64,000 bases of DNA. It comes from Cylindrobasidium torrendii FP15055 ss-10. Lineage: Eukaryota > Basidiomycota > Agaricomycetes > Agaricales > Physalacriaceae. The notes beneath the pieces were generated by a model, which was given only the letters and a program-made list of their open reading frames with translations, was not told the DNA's origin and made no database searches. The translations under genes were made by a program, and so were the position numbers. Shown in pieces: positions 23,401-33,300 of the stretch. The stretch lies in the NCBI GenBank assembly GCA_000934385.1, contig KN880441.1, positions 62,001 to 126,000 of the forward strand, written 5' to 3'. Every line of letters begins with the position of its first letter. Position 1 is the stretch's first letter.

Positions 23401-25336
23401 TGTACGATCCAAAGGTATCATGGCACGTTTCAAAACCCTTTGTCACAGATGTACTACGTCTGAACACTATGGTGTATCGCTTCGATCGGCAGCGCGCATC
23501 GTTCTATGTCTTTCAGTCACCGTACTGGACCCATGAATCCAATTGCATCCCGAAGGAATTGATGAAGTGGAATAAACCAGTTGCTGGAGAGCTCATTGGG
23601 GCATTATCAGGCCGTCTGCTAGGCGGCGCCGCGCTGAGCATGGGGTACGCTTCGGCTCAGTGGGTAATTTGGATTTGGCGCTCATGTACCCCAGACATTT
23701 GCTCGAAATCCAGAGCCCAGTCAACATCGATGTGCTTTGTGACTTTGTCGACCACCTATGTTCGTCATTTGTGTTTTGCCTCGCTGCTAGGAAAAACGAG
23801 TTTTCCAACATGACGTTGCCAAAGTCGTGGATTGTCAAATTCTTTGTCATGGACAAATACAACTTCAACCCAAAGATGAATCTAAACATCAGGAACTACC
23901 TGCTTCTGATTGACTCTCTCGGTAATGTGCTGGAAGAACTGTACACGCAGGAAGGAGGAGGCAAGTCCTTTCATGTCTATTTACCGTACAGCTTATCTTA
24001 ACCACTCATGTAGAATATCTCCTTTATCAAGGTCGAACGACCATGGCAGATAGCTCCGTACCAAGAGCCTTGCGGAATATATTTGTTCTTCGTCTGTAAG
24101 TGCTTCGCTAGCACTTGAAGATATGTACTAAAACTCATGTTACCTCCAGCATCAAAGCAATGTGTCTGCGTGCGTAATATTGCTCTCACTCGCAGGATTT
24201 TATTCTGAATTCCGATGTTGACATTCAGTTGGTTACAATGTTCAAGATATGGAGCTTCGTCGGGCCATCTACCTCTGTATTGGGAAACTGTACAGGGAAG
24301 ACCGCCGTTTCCCTCTGGCGATCCGCAGGTATACATATTTATTGGCGATAGCTATGGGTATGTAACTTGAGCTCACTCTATCGTCAGTATTGTCACTGCT
24401 GCCTCTCTCCGCGAATGGCCAAGGCTTGCGCGCGGCTTTCGCGAAAGTTACGGAACCCACGAAGCGGGACTTGACCCACTGATTCAGCTGGTGCAGCGAA
24501 AACCAACGAGGCCGATGGCGCTCACCGGTATAACGCATGTCATGTTCGATTCCCCAGCTACCATTTTACGCGATTTGGGGGTGACTGCGCCCCCGGAGCC
24601 TTCTAGCGAGGTCGCGCCGAACAGAGCAGCGGAAGAGACAGGCGTCAAGGATGCTGCCAATATAGAGGGAGACGATACCGAAGAGGGTGCGCAGATAGAG
24701 GTTCAACCTCCTACTCCAGAAGAGCTCGCTGCAGCGGAAGTCATCAAACGAGCACGGCACAACTGGCTCAAGCGACGCAAACACACTGTACATGCTGGCC
24801 TCAATGGCACGCGCAATCAGATATTCGCGAGCTTCCAAAGCATCAATATTGCCAACATGCCATACCGTGTCATGCTCCTTGGTCCGGTCGTCCATATTCT
24901 TGTTTGTCTAGACGTTGTCAGGAAAGATGCAACCAACCTGAAGTCAAAGACCAAGGCGCTACTCAAGACCGTTTCCGGGCAGGACATGGACAAACTCTAC
25001 GGCGAGTTGAGCAAGATCAAGTGAGTATTGTCATTAAAGGCTAACCTATTGCAATCTCACGATTCACACAGTGCAACCCTCAAATCAGCCATAGCATTAC
25101 ACGATATGCTGAAGCCGTCATCAGCTATGCACACGTCGAGCAGGAAGGAGGATCTCGTGAAGAACGTACGGGAGGCGAACACTTTGCTCAGAGACTTACC
25201 TTTCCGGCCGTCGTGGGACATTAGTGAGGACCTCGAGCGTGGTTTCCGAGGCGTTCTTATGCCTAGAGCGACTCCAAAGGCGAAGGCTAAACCAATGCTG
25301 GCGCACGATGAGGATGATCTATGCGGCGATGTGTAG
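17435..25336 (+). CDS. Giant SF1 helicase, UvrD/TRANK1-like, with TPR and CCCH finger (copy 1)
   Basis: A multi-exon gene of about 7.9 kb, predicted at over 2000 aa, starting MAPYRPDLFDR. The N-terminal domain (KNIPAILDHV, RALYFGSPEGFGPW) precedes a superfamily-1 helicase core. Core motifs are Walker A GRSGTGKTTT (split by the intron 19505-19552), motif II VYVDEVQDNLL (about 20415-20445), GDTAQSIS (about 20560), NYRSHTGIVNCA (about 20764), YESKGLEFTDVLLY (about 21150) and LYVAATRARDNLW (about 21390). TPR-like helical repeats follow (WDAARTCFNRA, AECLEDGGD, EAAEVHYAEGRHNRA; 21650-22300). Then comes a CCCH finger C-x8-C-x4-C-x3-H (23015-23071), a conserved domain (NIDVLCDFVDHLCSSFV), an Arg/Lys-rich helix at the IQ-motif position, and an acidic C-terminus. 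Two paralogues lie downstream on the other strand. The motifs imply an ATP-driven nucleic-acid translocase, perhaps RNA-directed; no function is established for the fungal family to my knowledge. Not every splice junction was resolved. Confidence 0.85.
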
Positions 25337-25624
25337 ACCGTGTACTACAGACCATTCCGATGTATACCATTGAGAAATACAACATACTTCTGCAGAGACA
25401 ATATCGGTGGTCCAGCTCTATTGTCCCAAGCGCTGTTATCGTCTTCTACTTAGATACTGTATTCGACAACTTTGTCAAGGTATAGGAGTGGTCGACAAGC
25501 ATGGCTGAGCACAAGCAATTCCAGACATCACAAAGTACATTGAATACACATTCTTGCCCCTACCACTATACACCCTATATATTCTGTGCGACGGTTCATG
25601 AGATTCTTTGTATACTTGACTCCC

Positions 25625-26540
25625 TCATCCGATGTAGGTGACGCTAACAGTCGACCCCGAAACGTCGGTCGACGTCAACACCTTGCTGCTCTGCTGAATC
25701 TCAATGATTTCGCTGCCTCCAGGACCAACACTCGAGCCGCTATTCGTCGTAGCGGACGCGCCAGTGAAGGTGACCGTGCCGAAGTCAGCAAAGGGAATGA
25801 GACCACTGTTCACCGAGAAGTCCTCGACAATCCACTCCGCGTTGTATTGGCAAAGACGCGCGCTGGAGGTGAGAGACTTTGACTTGGTCCATCCCTTGCT
25901 GTTGTTGGTAATGACGACCGTGCCGGCAGTGGCAGAGGAGACCGTGGCGGTGAGGGTGATGCTGTCACCAGCTGAGACGGTCACACCGGAGAAATCGTAG
26001 GCGTAGTCGGGGTAGAACTCGTACCAGGCTGGATAAACCATGAGCTCGTCGTTTCTATAGAACAGAAGTGAAGAGCATACCATCGAATGACACACCCGAA
26101 CCCTCGACATAGAAGTCGATTCCAGTCTGGAGGATGGCGGTGCTACATGTGTCGCCATCGATGCCAACCCAAGCAGACGCGGCTTGTGTGCTGGAAGAGG
26201 TCGTGCCCTTGGAGGGGGTGGGAACAGTGAACGTTCCCGTAACACTTTTGTAGGTAGCCTGGTAGGATGAGGTCAGAGGGGAGGTGAATTCAGACTATTC
26301 GCGTATACATACAGTGTTGGCGACGAGGACAGCGCCAGACCAGTTGCTGCTGTAGCTGACATGCGCAGTCTCGTTCGAGCTGGCGACAATCGCATCTGGA
26401 GCATCGACAACAATGGGAGGCTGGGATCCACGCTGCTCGCGACGACGAGCAATCCGGAGTTCCCTGCGCTCGTCCGAGGTTGGAATGGCCAAGGCCGCGC
26501 TGGCGAGGAGGAGAGCAGTGGCGAAGGAGAGATTGAACAT
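25625..26540 (-). CDS. Glutamic peptidase (eqolisin, family G1), secreted
   Basis: An acid endopeptidase of the aspergillopepsin II / scytalidoglutamic peptidase type, acting outside the cell. Exons 26540-26313, 26258-26081 and 26028-25625 give 810 nt, 269 aa, in phase. A signal peptide (MFNLSFATALLLASAALA) and short basic propeptide (RIARRREQRG) lead into the mature domain SYSSNWSGAVL. The catalytic pair is visible as Gln in QAASAWVGIDGD and Glu in NAEWIVEDF. ADFGTVTFTGA follows in the usual position. The second intron (26029-26080, 52 nt) restores the family motif AWYEFYPDYAYDF. Likely nutritional; propeptide loss at low pH would activate it. Confidence 0.93.
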
Positions 26541-27318
26541 TGTGCTTTAGACTCGACGGACTGAGCTGAAGTCCACTCCAAGGTCTTCCAGGCTTTTATA
26601 GGCGTTTGCTATCTCTTCAGGATTTTGTAGCATGCCCTACATTCGCACTGTCCCTGAGAAAGCACGAACTCTGCGACTTGAGGTTAGCTTGAGCAGATGG
26701 AGAATTAGGCTTCTTCCTAAAATAAGCAACACTGACGCCTATTCATAGGCTTCGTGAGCACGAAGTTGTGCAGGCATCCTGATAGTGTGTAGTGTCATAC
26801 TGAAGACACACTTCCGACCCAGGTACTCATTTGAACGCGGAAGTTCCGCTGACTTGGTTGACCACAAGTCGCTATCGAGAGTCGAGGTACAATGCAAACT
26901 GGCGTGAGTCCTGACGAGTATGATGAAAACAGACGCGAAGTTTCCGTATGGTTCTGAGGGCCTCGACGCCGAAGATGCATATATCGTGGGAAAGTTATCG
27001 GTACTGGATGATGGTGGTCAATCATCAAACTAGAGTAGCCCGGCCCGAGCTACCCGATGTCGAGGTCGAACTTGTGCCACTGAGATACCCAGGAGATACC
27101 TAATCGCCCAGTTTATTTTTGCACCTGTACTATGCCCCAATTGACCGACGGGCCTACTCATTGTCACTCACAATACAGGCGCCGGCGACGCCATGTGTCG
27201 CATCTTGCTCAAGGACTGATAGTAGATAGTAGGTAGCATATCTATGTAGGGAATAACATCCGAGGAAGCAGGACGTAGTTCTGTGACTTGTTTGCCTCTA
27301 GAGCACTCAGGAATTTAA
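26541..27318. other. Intergenic, no recognisable gene
   Basis: Promoter side of the peptidase and 3' side of the lipase. Only short, low-quality frames occur. A single minus-strand frame at 26795-27028 has no recognisable content. Confidence 0.5.
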
Positions 27319-28619
27319 TCATTGACAACCTATCAGAATATATATTGAAGGTAGAAAAACAGCCAGTCCAATACCTACACTACAATACAACCCTTGCCAA
27401 GATGCTCTTCCGGGGTTCTTGCAGCTCAAGCTCTGATATTGAACAGTCATTGAGGGGCGTACAACGAGAGAAGAGCTACACTGACCCAGCGCTAGCCGAT
27501 ATTTGTCTTTCCAGTCATGCAATTTGACGTCGACGAGCTTCAGCCGACGCAAGACCTTCTCCATGTCATGCTTGTTGTAGTAGTTGTGTCCGCCCTTGCG
27601 ATGTAGTAATGGATGCTCAGACGGCGGAAATTTGAACAAGGAGACTTCACACTCGGACGGTGGTATGGAGTACAGGTTTCCGTGTGCATACCAGAAGCAG
27701 TTTGGGGTGAAGTGACGATAACCGAGGAAGTAGGGCGGTAAGGTGTGAACTCCTGCGGCTGGTCAGTTCCCAACCGTAGGAGAGGGGCAGAACTCACCGT
27801 CGTTGAATCCCTTGACACAAAGCTCGACCATGGACTGGGGGCCATGCGTAGCTCGGTGGGTCTTGACTATTTCGCGCCAATATGTGACCAGGGCCTCATC
27901 TCCTGCTCTTGGGGCGCCAAACGTAGCGACCTTAACTCGCGGATGATTTGATATGGGCACAATGCCGGTCAAGATGTCCAGGGCAAGTAAATAAGAGATG
28001 GCACCTCCCATGCTATGCCCGGTAAGCACAAGCTCTTCAACGTCGTAGTCCTCGAAGCCTTTCTGGATAGCCGCGAACATCTTCAGTCGTAACCCATCAT
28101 AAAGCGTTTGGAACCCTGTGTGGACTCTCCCTGTCCCTGAGGGGTGGGGTATCAGGAGGAAGCGAAGGTCTTGCATGGCTTGGATGGGTGAGGTAGTGCC
28201 AGACGTAGCTACCAGCAGTTGTTTCTGCGCAGGGCGGTAGCAGACATAGCAATGAAGCTCTGCCACATCGCCGAAGAACTCAGAAATCAGAACGGCCGAC
28301 TGCAACGAATGGTAATCTTGAAGGGGGAAATTGGGTTGGGTGAGGATCTTGATGTTCTCCAGTATGAACGCAATTGGCACGGTGTTGTTCGAAGCAATTT
28401 CTGCAAACTGCCCTGGCTAAGGTTTAGCTGTGTAGAAGTCTGAGCTTTCAGTGACGCACCGAGCTCCTCTAGTTCCTTCTCTGTGTCCGTTGGCGCTCTA
28501 TCTCGTTCTGCGAGGGTGTATGATGACTGTGATGCCAATATTCGAGCTATCCATCGAAAGTTCTCCTCTTTCTCCGTCGCATACATTCGCTTTTCATCGG
28601 GGTCGAGTGAAGGGATCAT
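27319..28619 (-). CDS. Class 3 (alpha/beta hydrolase) lipase
   Basis: A triacylglycerol lipase-like enzyme, Lipase_3 family. Exons 28619-28460, 28412-27798 and 27752-27319 sum to 1209 nt, 402 aa. The nucleophile elbow is VLTGHSMGGAISYLLAL. Then come KVATFGAPRAGDEALV, which carries the usual region before the catalytic Asp, and PPYFLGYRHF. GGHNYYNKHDM supplies the likely catalytic His. No signal peptide is evident (MIPSLDPDEKRMYATEKEE). The C-terminus carries a hydrophobic segment (YCSVGIGLAVFLPSIYILIG) that may be a tail anchor. This suggests an intracellular, membrane-associated lipase rather than a secreted one. Promoter and regulation are not evident. Confidence 0.9.
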
Positions 28620-28972
28620 GGTGGTCAGGATGAGACAGGTTTGAATTCGAGCGCTGATATGGACAATGCAGTGTTACTGGCGCCGTTTACTGCAGGTTTA
28701 CTGGGTCCCCGCGCTGTTGATCCGTTCGGCATGCCAGAGTCACTGCCACCGTGACGCAGAGGCTCTTTGACTCGCCTTGACCATTAACCATGAACTGAAA
28801 TTGTCGCCTCTACCAGCTCACATATATTCTCTCATCAAAACAATGGTCCCTCGAATATCTCACAAGTCCACATTACTCATATACATACGAAACAACGGCG
28901 CCAACAACTGAAAGGACATACCACCCAACATCAACACGAAAGCGCTGCTCGCCAAACCCTTAGCACAACACA
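28620..28972. other. Divergent promoter region
   Basis: This 353-bp stretch separates the lipase (-) from the GTPBP1-N-like gene (+). No repeats or other genes are seen. Confidence 0.5.
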
Positions 28973-30100
28973 ATGTTCGGCGAGTCTGAAAGCGAAAGCC
29001 CGCGCGTCCCAAGCCCATGGGACTCACTCATCTCCATTCCCACGACACTCGGCTCTTCCCCACTTTCCTGCCCCAGCCTTTCTCCAAGCCCGCCACTCGT
29101 GCCCAGACTTGTTCCCGAGGCAGACGATGGCAACATCGAATACAAATTGCAGCTGCTCGACCCCACTCCTGCGCGCTTTGCCCGCCTGGTGACGCAGCTC
29201 AAGTGGCGCCTGCTGGAAGGCGGCGGCCAAGCATACTACGAACTGGGTGTGGCCGACTCTGGCGCACTCATTGGCTTGAGAAGGAACGAACTCGAGCAAA
29301 CGTTGGAGACCCTCGATACCATGGCAGGCGAAATCGGGGCTTCTGTCGTTGTGGTCAAGGAAATCGAGGTCCCGCCAGCGCTGATCAATATGGCCCTCAG
29401 TGGCGGTTCGGAGCGGCGAAAGGGAGAATACTCAACCAGCGAAGATGATACTACGACGGAGGATGAAGAAGCCGTCTCACCTGCAATATTCGCTATCGAG
29501 CTTGACGCGGACGAGTCTACTAGTCCATCCCCCGAGCCGGAGTTCTCATTTGATTTGGAAATTGCCACCGTATTCAAGCCAAGGCCGCTTCGTGTGCGGA
29601 GTGCGCCGGCCGCGCCGCCTGCTCCTACAGACAAGAAGGCAAAGAAGAAGCTGCTAGCTCATCTCCACGGCGCCGGCGGTGCAGACAAAGAGAAGCTCAC
29701 CAAAGGTGAGAAGCGAAGGCAGGCTAGGGACAAACGGAGGGAGGAACGGAGAAGGGCGCTGGAGATCCACATGGATGCGCATTTAGAGGCTCTTCCAGCA
29801 AACGAGGCGGGCCATGTCGAGCAGGATCTCGTTGACGCGCTGGGCGAGCTGCATGTGGCCAATACGCTAGAGCGAAGCCCAGTGACGCCAACCATCGGTG
29901 CACCCGTCGAGCAACAGAAGGAGCACACCATTCCGTCTATCAGTCTGCCGGAGGACGACGATGTGTTCCCGACGCCACGCCCAGCGCAAGACGCTGCCAA
30001 TGAGGACGGATGCAGGCTTATTGTCGAAGCTCTCGTCGTACGCAAGATGTCCATTGAGGAGGCCTACTTAGATTTCGGTTTCGAAGGCTTTGCAGTATAA
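28973..30100 (+). CDS. GTPBP1/GTPBP2 N-terminal-domain protein lacking the GTPase
   Basis: Intronless frame of 375 aa. Residues about 50-135 (GNIEYKLQLLDPTPARF, LVTQLKWRLLEGGGQAYYE, GVADSGALIGL, then ETLDTMAGEIGASVVVVKE) closely resemble the N-terminal region of the translational GTPases GTPBP1 and GTPBP2, in which the same EYKL, VTQMKWRL-like and GV-D-G-GL motifs precede the EF-Tu-like G domain. No P-loop or NKxD follows. Instead there is an acidic segment, then a Lys/Arg-rich helix (KGEKRRQARDKRREERRR) and a C-terminal EEAYLDFGFEGFAV. It could be a ribosome- or RNA-associated factor or a partner of a separate GTPase, but that is inference. Confidence 0.75.
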   Translation: MFGESESESPRVPSPWDSLISIPTTLGSSPLSCPSLSPSPPLVPRLVPEADDGNIEYKLQLLDPTPARFARLVTQLKWRLLEGGGQAYYELGVADSGALIGLRRNELEQTLETLDTMAGEIGASVVVVKEIEVPPALINMALSGGSERRKGEYSTSEDDTTTEDEEAVSPAIFAIELDADESTSPSPEPEFSFDLEIATVFKPRPLRVRSAPAAPPAPTDKKAKKKLLAHLHGAGGADKEKLTKGEKRRQARDKRREERRRALEIHMDAHLEALPANEAGHVEQDLVDALGELHVANTLERSPVTPTIGAPVEQQKEHTIPSISLPEDDDVFPTPRPAQDAANEDGCRLIVEALVVRKMSIEEAYLDFGFEGFAV

Positions 30101-30303
30101 ACAACAGCGCATCGATACCACCTGTTATGCAGTATGATACTCTATCCATAAAGTCGCTGAACATAGGACAGTACGACATCGATCTTGTAGTTTGTTTGAG
30201 GCCTGAAGGTCGTGCCATGCCGCACAAGTTTGTAAAGACGTAAGAACATTGAATGGTACCAAGTAAAAGAGGTATGTAGTAGGATACTGCAGTAGATGAG
30301 TTC

Positions 30304-33300
30304 CTACGCATAGTCAAGATCATGTTCATCATCGTCCAAGGCCGGAGTCTCTGGTTTTGGTTTAGGCCGCGAGCTCGACTTGCTTCCGAAGAAAGCAGTT
30401 CTCGCCAGAATGAGATCCTTGTAGATATCCTGCGACGCGGTAAAGGGCACCTCTGAAAGCATCTTCATAGCTTCGCCAACGAGTTTGTACAAAGTCTCCT
30501 TTGAACATTCCTTGTGGATTTGTGCGGATGGCTTGAGCTTGTGGTACAAGGCGGTGGAAGAGCGAAGAGTTTGCCTATGGAATAGAAAGATTGATGAATA
30601 TGGCATGAACGTTCAGGTAGAAATCAGTCAGAACGCACTGCATCTTCTTGAGAACCTCGTCCATCTGGTCCATCTCTTCCGAATTGGCACCATCCAAGGC
30701 TTTCCTGGCTTCATTTCTGCGCAGCGGTGCGTCCGTCTTGATGACATCCAAACAGACAAGGACATGAACCAAGGGCCCAAGAGCGAGGATGCGGTAAGAA
30801 CGGTCGGTCATGGTGATGCTCTTGTAGTTGGCGAACAGTCGGTTTCGAATGCCTCGAACTCCGCCATGGATGATGGATTTGGCCCGCAGGCAAGAGCGCC
30901 TATAAGCTTGTTGGATGACCGCAGCCATCTGGTGCTGCTCTTCAGTTGGCGGCGGTATAACCACCTCTTCTGTCACTCCGTCGAATATGTCTTGAGATTC
31001 AATTTGGCCGGTTGGTCCTATCACGGTTGCGGCTTTGACTTCCTCAAGAGCATTTGGTGCACCATGTCCCACAATAATTGGCTTTGCACCCAATGCCTTC
31101 AGGATATCCTTGACGGTATTGTAAACAACATGTCGAGTCATATCCGGTCGGAACTGTGGTGTAAGCGCACTCTGTCGTAGAAGATGAACGATCTTGTCAA
31201 AAGGATCGGCCTGATATGATTCTATGAGAGCGTCCCGCAGGTATGGCCAGTCACTGGTCGTCCCGGTGAGTGCTGCTGCAACGAACCTATCGATAATGAG
31301 CTCGTAAACGAAAGAGGTGTGGATATGAAGACACACTGCCGGTACAATGCAGGAAGTGGGCGGCCTATACGGTAAACGGTGTGGATGCATCGCGCGACGG
31401 CTGGACGTAGTACGAGCACGTTGTGGCCCACTATTATTGGGTTGAGTATACATAACGCGGACGGTTGTTGATTAGCACCCACGGAGACAGATGGCACGGA
31501 CACTATGCGAGAGGTAGTGATAAGTTTCTGGCCCTGGCGTGCCAAACTGGAATACTTACATTCGGAGGAAAAATACATTTCTGGTCGCCATTGGTACTCG
31601 ACGTTCCCCGAATCGTTCGTTTGGCTGACCCATATGGCGAGTACCCTTATACAAGAGATATTCTGTTCGCATTTTGAGCATTGTACGAAAACCGAAATCT
31701 TTTCTCGAACGCACCTCCTCCAATGCCAGTGAAAAGTTGTACGAGCACATTTGCAAGTGCATCGAGCAAGGCTGTGAAGGACTTCTCGCGCACCCTCAGT
31801 CTTGTGGCATCGAACTTGTCAATGTCCATCCCAAAGAATTTGACCAACCACTGTCGAGGTAGCGTGACATTGTGGTACTCCCTCGGGGCCTTGGATGGGT
31901 TGAAGAGTACATAGGTCGAGCACATATGGTCGACAAAGTCACAGAGCACTCCAATGTTGATGAATGCACGTGTATTCAAGAGGTATCTACATTTGAAGGT
32001 TAGATCAGTACACTTCCACGAAGATAATCGCTCGACTTACGCCATGGACTGGGCACTGTCGTCGACCTCGCTTCCAGCCACAGACCTGATCATGGCGCGC
32101 GCGCGTTCACAATTCGCTAGGTGCTTAGGATCCTTTGCCCCTACGTTGTTCCAGGGCGCTTGGTAAACGTAGTTGGTGTCAATGGCTCGCTGGCGGTCGA
32201 AGGTGTAGACGAGGGTGTTGGACCGCAAAAGGTCAGTTATGAAGGTCATGGGCGAAGCACGCTGGCGGTAAGCATGCGATTGCAACCAGTGTCGGAGAAG
32301 CGATAGAGCTTGGGATGCTTCCGGAAATTCGGTGAAAATATCTATCTGCGACAGTGAACCCAGCGCTGGATGGATGGGATACATGATTTCGTAGAGCTCA
32401 GCGATCATTCGCCTGTTCACCAGTTAGTGAATCGTCCACACGATGAAGCACAAGTTTACTTGGTATTCTCTTCTTTGGTCTGTTCGGCCTCTCTAAGAGT
32501 TTGAAAAACAAGCATGCGCAAGAGCTGCAGGCGGATGCGTTGGTTGTACCATTCAGCATTGGAATCTTCTACGCTGACGTGATCAAATGGGCATTGTGCT
32601 GGCTCTTCTTCAAATCGGCAGTGCTTGAATACGGAGTGATCCAGACATGGCCTGAAAGGCTTGCTTCTGGAGTATATCGCATCCATGGCGCGACCTTTTT
32701 CCGTAAGACGAGCAACAAGCACCTCCCGGAAATGACGCTCGAAATCATGGACCGTGATATTGATATCCAAGCTTGCATCTCCTTTGGCGTACTTTGAACG
32801 GAGGAAGGTCGAATGACGAAGGGTGACTGTGTTCTCGGACACTCGACTATAGTTGAAGAGACGAGCCAAGGACGGATCGTCAGCTGGGTTTGGTTGCCAT
32901 GCAATCTTGGAAAGCAGGGTAGCGTAGAGCAAGAAATTGGACAATTTCTCGATGATTTCGATGATATGGTCGGTGGTCTCTGGCGGCTCCGAAAAGACAT
33001 GATCAAGACAGTACAGAGCGTATGCGCGTTTACCGCTGCGATCAAACTGGCGCCCCATGCCAAGAAGAGTCCCACGCTCAATGCCACTCGATGAAACCGC
33101 CATGAACATGGCGAGCTAGAGAACAATCAATCAATGAAGAAAGCAACAGGAATGTCGAATACCTTGTCACCATCCCCAGGCGCGGCTTTGCTGTAGCTAC
33201 GACCAAGGGTACGAACCGTGGTAATCAACTCATTCGCCGTGGAGTTTTCGGTGAACATGGCAGTCGTAGTACCGAATGAACAGTGACGCCAGACCTCATC

